A DNA stretch of 64,000 nucleotides, taken from NCBI GenBank assembly GCA_050305515.1, contig JBNLFL010000042.1:1-64000 (forward strand), given 5' to 3'. Position 1 is the stretch's first letter. Each line of letters opens with the position of its first letter. The DNA is from JAFGUB01 sp050305515. GTDB taxonomy: Bacteria; Campylobacterota; Campylobacteria; Campylobacterales; Sulfurimonadaceae. The position numbers and the translations under genes were made by a program. The notes below the pieces were generated by a model that had not been told where the DNA came from, ran no database searches, and saw only the letters and a program-made list of their open reading frames with translations. Positions 24,602-33,569 of this stretch are shown piece after piece.

Positions 24602-26034
24602 TGGAGCACCTGAGTCATCAACATCCGCATATTCTGGTTGTCGGGGATCTGATGATCGACCACTATCTCTGGGGCGGGTGCGAACGCATCTCTCCCGAGG
24701 CGCCCGTACAGGTCGTTGACGTCAGTCGCGAGACTACGGTGCTCGGCGGTGCGGGCAATGTTATCAACAATCTCATAACACTGGGTGCAAACGTAAGTGT
24801 CGCGGGTGTCATCGGCGATGATGACAACGGTGTGGAGCTTTCCGCCATGCTTGAGGCCATCGGCGTCAATACGGGTGCGCTCATCACCCAGGCGGGGCGC
24901 AAAACCAGTAAAAAAAGCCGTGTGATTGCAGCAAACCAGCAGATTCTGCGTTACGACCGGGAGTCAAAGGAATCAATCAGCGATGCTTCGGTTTCAGCCG
25001 TTCTCGATTCGCTTGAAACGTTGCTGGATGGAGTGGCAATGATCATTCTTTCCGATTACGGCAAAGGGGTGCTTCGAGAGAGTCTGGTACAGGGAATCAT
25101 TGCCCGTGCGCGCGCCAAAGGCATCAAGGTACTGGTCGATCCCAAAGGACGCGATTATAGAAAGTATCGCGGCGCGCATCTGCTGACACCGAACAAAAAA
25201 GAGGCGATCGAAGCGACGGGAATTGTCATTAAAGATGACGCATCGCTCGAAGCGGCGCTACTATGGCTCAAGGAGGAGTGTGAACTCGATCGCTCCATGA
25301 TCACCCTCTCCGAAGACGGCATCGCCATTTATGACGGCAGCGTCAAGCGCTTTCCCACTGTGGCCCGCGAAGTGTTCGATGTCACGGGTGCGGGTGATAC
25401 GGTTATTGCCTCGCTGGGATTTGCACTGAGCGCCGGACTTGGAATCGATGACGCGGCAAAATTCGCCAATCTGGCTGCGGGTGTGGTCGTAGGGAAAATC
25501 GGTTCGGCCACGGTGACGCTTGACGAGATTGTCACCTATGAGTCGAGCCTGCATCAGAGCAGTTCAGATGCGCACATCAAGACCTTTGAAGAGATTGGAC
25601 ACATTGTCAGCTACTGCCGCGACGGTGGCAAGCGAATTGTCTTTACTAACGGCTGTTTCGACATTTTACATGTAGGGCATGTGAAGTATCTGCAAAAAGC
25701 GAAAAGTTTCGGGGACATTCTGATTGTCGGGCTCAACTCCGACGCCTCTGTCCGTGCGCTCAAAGGGCCGACGCGCCCGGTCAATACCGAAGATGACCGC
25801 GCCTACATTCTTGCCGCTCTGGAATCGGTTGATTATGTCGTCACGTTTGGTGATGATACACCCTATAAACTCATTAAAATGATCCGTCCCGACGTGCTGG
25901 TCAAGGGAGGCGATTATGAAGGTAAACACGTGGTAGGAACGGAGTTTGCAGGAGAGCTCAGACTGGTCGATTTTGTCGAGGGAAAAAGCACGACAACCAC
26001 GATTGCGAAAATTCAGGAAGGAAGCCAATGTTAA
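24601..26034 (+). CDS. hldE: bifunctional heptose kinase/adenylyltransferase
   Basis: Carries out two steps of ADP-heptose synthesis. Residues 1-315 form a ribokinase-type kinase (GGAGNVINNL near 45, DPKGRDY, and the anion hole GAGDTVIASL); residues 345-477 form the nucleotidyltransferase with NGCFDILHVGHVKYL. 477 residues, normal length. The HVGH motif is encoded by a one-mismatch copy of the genome's palindrome (TTACATGTAG at 25676). It starts with GTG overlapping the hldD stop. Confidence 0.96.
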   Translation: MEHLSHQHPHILVVGDLMIDHYLWGGCERISPEAPVQVVDVSRETTVLGGAGNVINNLITLGANVSVAGVIGDDDNGVELSAMLEAIGVNTGALITQAGRKTSKKSRVIAANQQILRYDRESKESISDASVSAVLDSLETLLDGVAMIILSDYGKGVLRESLVQGIIARARAKGIKVLVDPKGRDYRKYRGAHLLTPNKKEAIEATGIVIKDDASLEAALLWLKEECELDRSMITLSEDGIAIYDGSVKRFPTVAREVFDVTGAGDTVIASLGFALSAGLGIDDAAKFANLAAGVVVGKIGSATVTLDEIVTYESSLHQSSSDAHIKTFEEIGHIVSYCRDGGKRIVFTNGCFDILHVGHVKYLQKAKSFGDILIVGLNSDASVRALKGPTRPVNTEDDRAYILAALESVDYVVTFGDDTPYKLIKMIRPDVLVKGGDYEGKHVVGTEFAGELRLVDFVEGKSTTTTIAKIQEGSQC

Positions 26035-26618
26035 AAATAATCACGATGATGTTTGCAGGTGCCTCGGCGCTGCTGGCATTTCATGTCGCCGAACTCAACA
26101 TCAACGACAAGGATTTCGAAGCGTCGCTGCGTTTCGATATGGGACAGTTCAATGAAGCGGTCATGCCTGACAGCACTTTTTTCGGATTCCGTTACATCAA
26201 GGGGAGTGAAGAACACAGCGACCTGCACAAGACGGAGGGGCTGGTTGATGCCTCGTTCTTGCTGCAGCGCCCTTTCGGACCCAACAATGCGCTGAGTATC
26301 GGCATGGGGGTAAAGTATGTCTATACACGTATCAGCGATGAAGATTTTTCTGCGATTCCTCTGGGACTTCAGGTGCGCTACCTGTTGCCTTTACATGTAG
26401 GCGTACCCGTCTATGCGGCAGGTGAGTTTTATTACTCTCCCGAAGTGCTCAGTTTCAGTGACGCGAAAAATTACATCGAGTACCGAGCCCTGATGGGGGT
26501 CGAGATGATCGAACGGGGTCATATTATTGCCGGATATCGTCATATCGATACCAATTTCGATGCTGCGGATATCAACTATAACAGCTCCTGGTTTCTTGGG
26601 TTTCGATTTCAGTTCTGA
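26028..26618 (+). CDS. YfaZ-like outer-membrane protein
   Basis: A 196-residue exported protein with signal peptide MLKIITMMFAGASALLA, then beta-strands of a small barrel ending GFRFQF. The segment VAELNINDKDFEASLRFDMG and the repeated Y/F-alternating strands resemble the YfaZ family. It overlaps hldE by 7 nt and the ABC ATPase by 1 nt, suggesting cotranscription with LPS genes. Function unknown. A one-mismatch palindrome (26392-26401) is read as Leu-His-Val before a Gly codon. Confidence 0.7.
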   Translation: MLKIITMMFAGASALLAFHVAELNINDKDFEASLRFDMGQFNEAVMPDSTFFGFRYIKGSEEHSDLHKTEGLVDASFLLQRPFGPNNALSIGMGVKYVYTRISDEDFSAIPLGLQVRYLLPLHVGVPVYAAGEFYYSPEVLSFSDAKNYIEYRALMGVEMIERGHIIAGYRHIDTNFDAADINYNSSWFLGFRFQF

Positions 26619-27196
26619 TGGATGAGATACTTCTGGAGATTGCGGACCTTGATTTTGGCTATGCGCCGGACAAGCTCCTCTATAGCAACTTTTCTCTAAC
26701 GCTCAAACGCGGCGAGATCAAGGCGATTGTCGGGCCCTCGGGTTCGGGAAAGAGTACACTTTTTGAGTTGATTCTTGGCAATCTGAAGCCGCTGCGCGGC
26801 ACCATAAGCGTTTCGTCACTCTCTGAAGTGTTTCAGGACCCTTACAGCTCGTTCCATCCGAGTTATTCGCTCTTTAACCAGATATCCGACGTCGCCTTGA
26901 CGGAGGGCATTGACGTCTATCTTGAGAGGATGCAGCTTGATCGTGCGCTGCTTGAGAAGCTGCCGCATGAACTCTCCGGTGGCCAGTTGCAGCGCGCATC
27001 CATGGTTCGCGCCCTGCTGATGAAACCAAAACTGCTGCTGCTGGACGAACCGACTTCGGCACTTGACAACGTCATTCAGCTTGATGTGATGCAGATGCTC
27101 GTGGGCATGCTGGGCGAGATCGGCATGCTACTTATCACCCATGACAGCGACCTGGCCCGGTGGTGCAGCGACGAGATCGTTACCATCGGTAGCTAG
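26618..27196 (+). CDS. ABC transporter ATP-binding protein
   Basis: A 192-residue nucleotide-binding subunit: Walker A GPSGSGKST (about 38-46), signature LSGGQLQRA (about 121-129), Walker B LLLLDEPTSALD and switch His in LLITHDSDLA. Shorter than usual (220-250), with a compact region between Walker A and the signature. Resembles peptide/nickel-type (DppF-like) ATPases, but no permease gene adjoins it here. It shares the last base of the YfaZ-like gene and ends in a CTAG shared by the stop codons of both convergent genes. Confidence 0.85.
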   Translation: MDEILLEIADLDFGYAPDKLLYSNFSLTLKRGEIKAIVGPSGSGKSTLFELILGNLKPLRGTISVSSLSEVFQDPYSSFHPSYSLFNQISDVALTEGIDVYLERMQLDRALLEKLPHELSGGQLQRASMVRALLMKPKLLLLDEPTSALDNVIQLDVMQMLVGMLGEIGMLLITHDSDLARWCSDEIVTIGS

Positions 27197-27579
27197 TGCT
27201 TCTTTAAAATCTTTTCCGCCCGGTTTTCCAGTTTCTCTTTCTGCAGCAACCGCTCCAGCTTTTCCTCAGTGGCACGCGTCAGCATGGGATCACGCTTTTT
27301 TTCTTCCGCGGCAGTCGGCGTCGGTATGTTCTTTTTGGGGCGCCATCTGTAAAAGAGGGTAAAGAAAAGTAGCGTTACGGCTGCGATGATCACCCATTTG
27401 AAGGTAAAAAAATAGATTAGCGTCTCTTTTTCAGGATGCTCAAGCAGTGCAAAAAGATCGCTGTAAAAGAGTGATATTTCAAGCAGGAGCACGAGAATGA
27501 GCAGCAGCAAAAAAAGCGTGCCGAAATAGCGTCTGAAAAGGGTGTAGCTCAGCAGGGTACGATAGAGGGAACGCAGCAT
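27193..27579 (-). CDS. uncharacterised membrane protein
   Basis: A 128-residue protein I do not recognise. Two membrane helices are clear (about 18-38 and 60-80), followed by a cytoplasmic basic and Glu-rich tail likely to be coiled (EEKLERLLQKEKLENRAEKILKK). It lies 1 nt after the next small gene and is the last member of the leftward run that begins at ctp. Its stop overlaps that of the convergent ABC gene. Confidence 0.65.
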   Translation of the reverse strand: MLRSLYRTLLSYTLFRRYFGTLFLLLLILVLLLEISLFYSDLFALLEHPEKETLIYFFTFKWVIIAAVTLLFFTLFYRWRPKKNIPTPTAAEEKKRDPMLTRATEEKLERLLQKEKLENRAEKILKKH

Positions 27580-27580
27580 T

Positions 27581-27832
27581 TTAAAAGAGGGAAATTCCCA
27601 AAAATGCCAAAACGCCCATCAGTGTCATGCTCTTGATTTTGTCATGGATTTTGCGCTCTTCATCGGCGATGATGATCTCAAGCTCCTCTTCACTGAAGGT
27701 GTTAATGTCTTTTTGTGCGAGTATGATGGTGACTTTGGCCTGCTCAATCGCACGTTTTCTGATTTTGGTGCGAAGGGAGTTTTTCAAACGTCTCGGCAGT
27801 GCCGTAATGGGATCGGTGAGATGCTTTTTCAT
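27581..27832 (-). CDS. small uncharacterised protein with C-terminal membrane segment
   Basis: An 83-residue protein, basic at the N-terminus (RRLKNSLRTKIRKRAIEQAK), helical in the middle (SEEELEIIIADEERKIHDKIK) and with a C-terminal hydrophobic stretch (LMGVLAFLGISLF). Not recognised. It is separated from the next downstream gene by 1 nt, so the two are probably coexpressed. Confidence 0.6.
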   Translation of the reverse strand: MKKHLTDPITALPRRLKNSLRTKIRKRAIEQAKVTIILAQKDINTFSEEELEIIIADEERKIHDKIKSMTLMGVLAFLGISLF

Positions 27833-27865
27833 GAAAATGATTATAGCGAAGCCTAATGAATGGCG

Positions 27866-27875
27866 TTACATGTAA
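27866..27875. repeat. TTACATGTAA palindrome, copy 9
   Basis: Exact copy that forms the end of the NUDIX gene, read as Tyr-Met-stop on the minus strand. Confidence 0.95.
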
Positions 27876-28294
27876 AGCGACGCGTTGCGCTTGTGCGTCA
27901 GATAATCTGCAATGATCTTTCCGTGGTCAAAAGCATAGTGAAGGGATTCAAGATCCTCAAGTGCTACAAGACGGGCATTGGCGGCATCGTCACCGGCGAC
28001 GGGAAGGGTGTCGGCCCGGCAGATGTAGACTGCTGAAACCGTATGAAAACGCGGATCGCGCGACGGATTGGAGTAGAGCCCCAGCAGGTGGGTGATTTCC
28101 ACATCGATTCCGGTCTCTTCAAGCATTTCCCGTTTGAGAGCAGCTTCGACGCTTTCGCCGACATCGACAAATCCTCCCGGAAGTGCCGTGCCATGCGGTG
28201 GGTTGAGCCGGTCAATGAGAACAATGCCTGAAAATTCGCCATGCAGTGTAATTTCGATAATTCCGTCGACACAGAGGTATGGAGTAGTGATCAT
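27866..28294 (-). CDS. NUDIX hydrolase
   Basis: A 142-residue hydrolase of nucleoside-diphosphate derivatives. The complete NUDIX box (GGFVDVGESVEAALKREMLEETGID, starting near residue 40) has all metal-binding glutamates. It resembles ADP-ribose or housecleaning phosphatases; substrate unknown. The last two codons and stop (TAC ATG TAA) come from a TTACATGTAA palindrome. It lies 12 nt after crcB. Confidence 0.9.
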   Translation of the reverse strand: MITTPYLCVDGIIEITLHGEFSGIVLIDRLNPPHGTALPGGFVDVGESVEAALKREMLEETGIDVEITHLLGLYSNPSRDPRFHTVSAVYICRADTLPVAGDDAANARLVALEDLESLHYAFDHGKIIADYLTHKRNASLYM

Positions 28295-28306
28295 GACGCG
28301 CCTTTG

Positions 28307-28693
28307 CTATTTAAGATAGTGGGATGCACCGAGGAATCCGGCGGCCGCCATGGCAACGGTTCCAAAAACATTAAGCGCCATATTGCTTAGTCCCAGCATC
28401 AGATGACCGCCATGCAGTAAAACAAAGCTTTCAATGGCAAATGTCGAGTAGGTGGTCAGTGCGCCGAGCATTCCGGTAGAGAGAAATGACTTTACATGTA
28501 AGGAGAAAAGCGTGGTGTACATGAAGTAGGCAAACAGAATACCCATAATCAGGGAACCGATGAGGTTGACGCCGAGCGTACCGAATGGAAGTTCGTGCGG
28601 CACACGGTTGTTGATGAATCCGTTGAGCCAGGCACGAAGCACGGCACCGAGAAAGCCGCCGCTACCGATGGCGAGGATGGTTTGCCAACTCAT
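28307..28693 (-). CDS. crcB: fluoride exporter CrcB
   Basis: Small four-helix Fluc-type channel that removes fluoride. The 128-residue protein has GGFLGAVLRAWLN at the N-terminus, GTLGVNLIGSLIMG and the GxxGAxTTYSTF motif (GMLGALTTYSTFAIE), all diagnostic. It overlaps plsC by 32 nt, so no separate fluoride riboswitch can precede it. One palindrome is read as Leu-His-Val. Confidence 0.95.
   Translation of the reverse strand: MSWQTILAIGSGGFLGAVLRAWLNGFINNRVPHELPFGTLGVNLIGSLIMGILFAYFMYTTLFSLHVKSFLSTGMLGALTTYSTFAIESFVLLHGGHLMLGLSNMALNVFGTVAMAAAGFLGASHYLK
28492..28501. repeat. TTACATGTAA palindrome, copy 10
   Basis: Exact copy inside crcB, read as Leu-His-Val. Confidence 0.95.
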
Positions 28694-29363
28694 CGTCGTA
28701 GACCTTTTGCATGGATTCCTGAAGGCGGGCGTACCACTCTTTATCCTCTTTGTCGACCGTAAAGGCGTCCATAAAGAGTGCGGTGACGCTGCCGGGGCTG
28801 TAGTGCTTTTTCTTGATATTGAAATAATCGGCGGTATTGATCAGCACGACAGGTTGAACGCGCAGGCCGAATTTATTGGCGAGCATCTGCGGACCGGCTT
28901 TGAAGGGGAGCATCTTTTTACCCGGAGAACGTGTCCCTTCAGGAAAAATCGTAATGACACGACCGTCATCAAGACGGTCCTTGGCATCTTTGAGGAGCTT
29001 GATCAGAGAGGTCTTGCTCTCGCGCTCTACCGGGATATCATTGGGAAGTTTCAGCAGCAATCCGTAAAAGGGGACATCGAAAAGCTCTTTTTTCGCAACC
29101 CATGCAAGGTCCAGAGTGGTGATGGTTTCTATAATGCCGATATCGATGTCGCTTTGATGATTCACGACGAACATCTGCACATCAGGATCGACACTCCCTT
29201 TGGTCTTTACCGGAATGAATATAAAAAGACGTATAAACCAGGCACTCAGTTTTTGCGCCCACGGCTTTTTTACAAACGGAAAAAAGAGGATCATCAGCGT
29301 CATGCCGATGAAGATCATCAGAAGCGCGTAGTAAAATTTAAGGCGTGCAAAGATCGTCTTCAC
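28662..29363 (-). CDS. plsC: 1-acyl-sn-glycerol-3-phosphate acyltransferase
   Basis: Adds the second acyl chain in phosphatidic acid synthesis at the inner membrane. The 233-residue protein has an N-terminal membrane helix (about 10-30), the catalytic HX4D motif (HQSDID at 69-74) and the glycerol-phosphate-binding FPEGTRS near residue 140. Overlaps the upstream SH3-type gene by 26 nt and crcB by 32 nt. Confidence 0.93.
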   Translation of the reverse strand: MKTIFARLKFYYALLMIFIGMTLMILFFPFVKKPWAQKLSAWFIRLFIFIPVKTKGSVDPDVQMFVVNHQSDIDIGIIETITTLDLAWVAKKELFDVPFYGLLLKLPNDIPVERESKTSLIKLLKDAKDRLDDGRVITIFPEGTRSPGKKMLPFKAGPQMLANKFGLRVQPVVLINTADYFNIKKKHYSPGSVTALFMDAFTVDKEDKEWYARLQESMQKVYDDELANHPRHR

Positions 29364-30429
29364 GAATCCATCCTATCTGATTGTTATCGAGTTTGATTTT
29401 CACATATCCCTTGACGGCACCCTCGCGCTCGAAACGTGTCTGCATCTGTGTCGTTTCAAATACGGTGGAACCGCGCATCGGCAGCAGGTAGATCGGACGC
29501 TGTGCTTTCACGCAGACATGTTCGATGGGAACGGCGATCGTCATCGCATAGCCGCCTGCAACGAGTGTCAGCAGCAGGTAGATGAAACGGCGGCGTATCA
29601 GTGCGAGCAGCAATGCCGCACCCGCAACGCCGAGCGCGATGAAAAGTTTGGTCTGCATGTGCCTGTGATCTCTGGGTTTGAGATCGCTTTGCGTCGAGAC
29701 GCTGTCATCATCGACAATAATGGGAACGATCCGTTTTTCAAAGCGCTCTTTCGCACGGTCAAAAAAAGTGAACTCGAGCTGTTCAAGCCGTTTGGGAATG
29801 ATGGCATAGTAGGTGAAGCGGCTTTCGTCGATGCCGCTGCTGTTGGATTCAAATCCCTGTTTCGTAGCCTGCGTGATTGTAAAAGCATCGACCGCACCTC
29901 GGGTGACGAGTGCATCGAAAAGAACGATGTAGTGCGTATCGTCATAATGGTTGGCTTTGTACTGCTCTATCGTGAATCCGTCTGCGATCACCTGAGAGAA
30001 ATCAGAGGGGGGATTGAGAGCAATGACATCAATGGACTTTCCGGCGAGATAGGCCAGATCACTCTGGTGAAAATCGCTGAAAACGAGTGCTACAGTCACA
30101 TCGGGAATACGGACATAGTCCCCGGTAGCGACAAAATAGAAGGTATGGTAGTAGTAGGGCCCTTCACGGCGTTCGATGGGCAGTTCATTGACGAGACGGA
30201 CGCCGACGCCCCGGTTGAAACGGTAGGCGATGCGTTCAAAATACTCTTCGGTTGAGAGGGTCTTGAGCGTGATGGAAAAGAGCTCTCCTTTAAAAAGCGA
30301 TTCGGGGAGTTTTTCAAAAGAGCTGTAGAGGATTTTCTGCGCGACTTCCGGAGTGTCGCTGTAGCCATACTCCTCATCCTCCGCAGAGAGGAAAAGGCAG
30401 AAAACGAGTAGGAGCGCAAGCAGACGCAT
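29338..30429 (-). CDS. exported protein with C-terminal SH3-like domain
   Basis: A 363-residue protein not assigned a specific function. Signal peptide (MRLLALLLVFCLFLSA), a large periplasmic beta-rich region (20-245), two adjacent membrane helices (about 257-300) and a C-terminal SH3-like segment (about 310-360: RPIYLLPMRGSTVF..GYVKIKLDNNQIGWIREDDL) of the type found in envelope or cell-wall proteins. It begins within 1 nt of the purQ stop. The topology suggests a periplasmic sensing or scaffolding role, by inference only. Confidence 0.6.
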   Translation of the reverse strand: MRLLALLLVFCLFLSAEDEEYGYSDTPEVAQKILYSSFEKLPESLFKGELFSITLKTLSTEEYFERIAYRFNRGVGVRLVNELPIERREGPYYYHTFYFVATGDYVRIPDVTVALVFSDFHQSDLAYLAGKSIDVIALNPPSDFSQVIADGFTIEQYKANHYDDTHYIVLFDALVTRGAVDAFTITQATKQGFESNSSGIDESRFTYYAIIPKRLEQLEFTFFDRAKERFEKRIVPIIVDDDSVSTQSDLKPRDHRHMQTKLFIALGVAGAALLLALIRRRFIYLLLTLVAGGYAMTIAVPIEHVCVKAQRPIYLLPMRGSTVFETTQMQTRFEREGAVKGYVKIKLDNNQIGWIREDDLCTP

Positions 30430-31103
30430 CAGGCGCTCAGAAACCCTTCGAGCATCTTCCTGCCATCAGCCGAACCGAGGATCGCTTCCATGGCGCGTTC
30501 GGGATGCGGCATCAGACCAAAGACGTTTTTCTCTTTGTTGCAGATTCCAGCAATGGCATCAACAGAACCGTTGGGATTGGAGATGGCCCCGTTTTCATCG
30601 CAGTAGTGCAGCAGCACCTGATCGTTGTCGTAAAGGGATCTGAGCCCATCGGAATCAATGTAGAAGTTACCGTCATGATGCGCGATGGGAATATTCACGA
30701 CATCCCCCGAACTTAGACGGTTCAAAAAAGCGTTGTCGTTGGCAACGACCTTGAGATGATGGTGACGCGAAAGAAAGTGCAGGTGCTCATTACGTTTCAG
30801 GGCGCCAGGAAGCAGGCGCGATTCGGTCAGAACCTGAAATCCGTTACAGATTCCAAGGACTTTGCCTCCGTCTTTGGCAAAATTGCTGACCGCATTCATT
30901 ATGGGACTGAAGCGTGCGATGGCACCGCTGCGAAGGTAGTCTCCGTAACTGAAGCCTCCGGCAACGACGAGCAGGTCGGTGCCTTCGGAAATGCTTTCGG
31001 TCTTGTGCCAGAGAATTTCCGTTTCACATCCGAGCTGTTCAAACGCATAACGGGTGTCGTACTCGCAGTTGGTCCCGGGAAACTGGACGATACCGACTTT
31101 CAT
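30429..31103 (-). CDS. purQ: phosphoribosylformylglycinamidine synthase, glutaminase subunit
   Basis: Supplies ammonia from glutamine to PurL in purine synthesis. The class I glutaminase shows the nucleophile motif LGICNGFQVL (Cys near residue 86) and the catalytic His/Glu pair in MPHPERA. 224 residues, complete. Overlaps purS by 4 nt. Confidence 0.96.
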   Translation of the reverse strand: MKVGIVQFPGTNCEYDTRYAFEQLGCETEILWHKTESISEGTDLLVVAGGFSYGDYLRSGAIARFSPIMNAVSNFAKDGGKVLGICNGFQVLTESRLLPGALKRNEHLHFLSRHHHLKVVANDNAFLNRLSSGDVVNIPIAHHDGNFYIDSDGLRSLYDNDQVLLHYCDENGAISNPNGSVDAIAGICNKEKNVFGLMPHPERAMEAILGSADGRKMLEGFLSA

Positions 31104-31342
31104 GAGAGGAGCTCGATACTGTAGTCTTCGATGACGGTATTGGCCAGAAGCGATTCACACATCTGCTCGACTTCCGATTTCGCTTTTGTTGCATCGCTAT
31201 GCGAAAGTTCGATAACAATCTGCTTGCCGACGCGAACATCCTGAACGCCTTCGAATTTCAGTGAATCAAGTGCGTGGTGGACGGCTTTTCCCTGAGAGTC
31301 GAGGACTCCCGCTTTTAAAAATACATTGACGACAGCTTTCAT
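31100..31342 (-). CDS. purS: phosphoribosylformylglycinamidine synthase subunit PurS
   Basis: The 80-residue linker subunit that joins PurQ to small PurL. Typical features: KAVVNVFLKAGVLDSQGKAV and VRVGKQIVIEL. Its presence implies a small-type PurL elsewhere. Overlaps purC (4 nt) and purQ (4 nt). Confidence 0.94.
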   Translation of the reverse strand: MKAVVNVFLKAGVLDSQGKAVHHALDSLKFEGVQDVRVGKQIVIELSHSDATKAKSEVEQMCESLLANTVIEDYSIELLS

Positions 31343-32103
31343 GCTTTTCCTTCCAGTGCGCGATCCATAATCGCTTCGTAAGTGGCTTCTTCATTATTAA
31401 GAATACGCTTGAGGACTTCCTCGTAGGCAACTTTCAAACCGCCCATTCCCTGACGGAAGCGGTCCTTGTCCATTTTTTCTCCGGTCTCGATGTCCCAGAA
31501 ACGGCAGTTGTCCGGGCTGATTTCGTCAGCAAGAATGATGTTGCCGTCGCGGTCTTTACCGAATTCAAGTTTGAAGTCGACGAGGTTGAGGCCTTTGGCA
31601 TGGAAATAGGGACGGAGAATATCGTTGACTTTGCGCGCCATGGCACGGAGCTGATCAAGCTCTTCGAAACTCTCGACCAGTTCGAGAATCAGACAGTGCT
31701 GGTCGTTGAGTTTGGGGTCTCCCAGTGCATCGTTCTTGTAATCGAATTCCACAAGCGTGAAAGGAAGAACTTTACCATCGGGAATGCCGAGGTTTTTGCT
31801 GAGGCTTCCGGTAGCAATGTTGCGGACGATCACTTCGATAAGGATGATATCGACATGTTTGTGCAGCATGTGATTCTCATCAAGCATCTTCACAAAATGG
31901 GTGGGGACGCCGTTTTTCTCCAGCAGTTTGAAAAGCTCGGTCGAAATACGGTTGTTGAGAGCGCCCTTCCCGGCTTCGCTGTCTTTTTTAAGACCGTTGA
32001 ATGCGGTCAGGTCATCTTTGAATTCCGAAATCAGAAGATCCGGATCATCCGTACGGTAAAGCCGTTTGGCTTTGCCTTCATAAAGCAGTTCACGTTTTTC
32101 CAT
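31339..32103 (-). CDS. purC: SAICAR synthetase
   Basis: Joins aspartate to CAIR in purine synthesis. The 254-residue protein has the N-terminal LLYEGKAKRLYRTDDP, the SAICAR motifs EVIVRNIATGS and the DEISPDNCRFWD metal/substrate site. It lies 3 nt after the ctp stop and overlaps purS by 4 nt. Confidence 0.97.
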   Translation of the reverse strand: MEKRELLYEGKAKRLYRTDDPDLLISEFKDDLTAFNGLKKDSEAGKGALNNRISTELFKLLEKNGVPTHFVKMLDENHMLHKHVDIILIEVIVRNIATGSLSKNLGIPDGKVLPFTLVEFDYKNDALGDPKLNDQHCLILELVESFEELDQLRAMARKVNDILRPYFHAKGLNLVDFKLEFGKDRDGNIILADEISPDNCRFWDIETGEKMDKDRFRQGMGGLKVAYEEVLKRILNNEEATYEAIMDRALEGKA

Positions 32104-32106
32104 AAC

Positions 32107-33447
32107 TTAATTTTCTCCTTTTACGATAATCAGGGCTTTGACGATATCCACAGCCTCTTTGAGCTGAATATCTTTGTTCATCATTTCCGGTGTAATTGTG
32201 GTTTTATTGTCATCGTTACTCTCAAGCATCGTCTCAACACTGCTGTTGGTATCGTCGATCTTTTCAAGTTCGCTTTCCAGATGTTTTTTCAGATCCGACT
32301 CTTTGATTTTGAACTTGTTTTCCCGCGTCTTGACTTCACCCGGTTCGACTTCAATATCGGGAGTTACGCCGATGGCCTGAATGGTGCGGCCGCTTGGCAG
32401 GTAATAGCGTGCGATAGTGAGCTTGATCGCCTCGGTTTCGGTAATAGGAAGAATCACCTGTACGCTTCCTTTACCGAAGGTTTTCTGTCCGACGAGTACA
32501 CCGCGTTTATGATCCTGCAGGGCACCGCTGACGATTTCGGAAGCACTGGCACTTCCCTCATTAATCAGGACGACGAGAGGCGCTTTTGTCAGCGTCGCAG
32601 CGCTACTGGCTTCGAAAGAGCGGTTTTCGGCTTCATCGCGTCCTTTTTGGGAAACGATCTCGCCCTTGTCGACAAAAAGGTCTACCAGACCGACGGCCTG
32701 ATCAAGCAGTCCGCCGGGATTGTTACGGAGGTCGAGAATGATCCCCTTGTTGTGAACCATGCGTTTTTTCAGTTCCGTCGCCACGTCATCCACTACCTTT
32801 TTATCAAAGCTGGTGACACGGATATAAAGAATGTCTTCGCCGATCTGCTTGGCATAAACGGACTGGATCTTGATGATATCGCGGACGATATTGATTTCCA
32901 GCGGCTCGCTTTCCCCTTTGCGGACCAGAGTCAGATCAATCGGTGTGCCGGGCTTGCCGCGCATGATGTTGACGGCATCATCGATGGTCATATTCAGTGT
33001 GGATTCGCCGTCAATGCGCAGAATGATGTCTCCGGCCTTGAGTCCCGCTTTATCCGCCGGGGTGCCCTCGATGGGCGCAATGACGGTGAGTGCGCCGTCG
33101 CGCATGCCTACGGTGATCCCCAGACCGCCGAATTCGCCGTTGGTCTGGATTTTGAGGTTGTCGAAGCTTTTGGTGTTGAGATAGCTTGAATGGGCATCGA
33201 GATTGGTCATCAGCCCCTGCAACGCCTTGTCCATGATCTCCTCAATGGTGATCTCGTCTACATTGTATTTTTCGACGATGCCGAGGACTTTGGTGAATTT
33301 GGCCAGCGACTGCAGCCGGGAAGCTTCTACTGTCGGCGTGGTGGCGGTATCGGTATCGCTTTTGGCAAACAGCGAAGGAGCGAGGGTTAGTGACATGATG
33401 CCCAGCGCACTGACAAAGCCGAGGATCATAAATTTGGAACTTTTCAT
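32107..33447 (-). CDS. S41-family C-terminal processing peptidase
   Basis: A periplasmic serine protease of the CtpA/Prc group. From the ATG at 33447 it has 446 residues: signal/anchor (MKSSKFMILGFVSALGIMSL), a PDZ domain (about 95-175, GGLGITVGMRDGALTVIAPIEGTPADKAGLKAGD) and the catalytic core with Ser in GSASASE and Lys in GQKTFGKGS. The C-terminus is Asp/Glu/Asn-rich. It heads the leftward run into purC-purS-purQ, a common Campylobacterota context. Confidence 0.93.
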   Translation of the reverse strand: MKSSKFMILGFVSALGIMSLTLAPSLFAKSDTDTATTPTVEASRLQSLAKFTKVLGIVEKYNVDEITIEEIMDKALQGLMTNLDAHSSYLNTKSFDNLKIQTNGEFGGLGITVGMRDGALTVIAPIEGTPADKAGLKAGDIILRIDGESTLNMTIDDAVNIMRGKPGTPIDLTLVRKGESEPLEINIVRDIIKIQSVYAKQIGEDILYIRVTSFDKKVVDDVATELKKRMVHNKGIILDLRNNPGGLLDQAVGLVDLFVDKGEIVSQKGRDEAENRSFEASSAATLTKAPLVVLINEGSASASEIVSGALQDHKRGVLVGQKTFGKGSVQVILPITETEAIKLTIARYYLPSGRTIQAIGVTPDIEVEPGEVKTRENKFKIKESDLKKHLESELEKIDDTNSSVETMLESNDDNKTTITPEMMNKDIQLKEAVDIVKALIIVKGEN

Positions 33448-33490
33448 AATGAGCAATCTTTGGGTCAAATTTCAGGGTCTATCAAAGGTG

Positions 33491-33511
33491 CAAGATTATA
33501 GAAGAATCTTG
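33491..33511 (-). promoter_or_regulatory. ctp promoter -10 within an inverted repeat
   Basis: A minus-strand TATAAT (33495-33500) lies inside the inverted repeat CAAGATT-N7-AATCTTG (33491-33511), 48 nt before the ctp ATG. The repeat may be an operator; no clear -35. Confidence 0.45.
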
Positions 33512-33569
33512 TTTAAAAGTTTATTTACAAGCGGTTGAATTCCAGCTTTTGATTAAAGGTTGATCAGCT

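Noticed and set aside
28294..28760. Fluoride riboswitch before crcB
   Set aside because: crcB starts inside plsC, leaving no leader; no crcB-motif pseudoknot seen.
31600..33189. 529-codon open frame antisense to purC and ctp
   Set aside because: Shadow of two well-supported minus-strand genes; composition is unlike a natural protein and there is no start signal.
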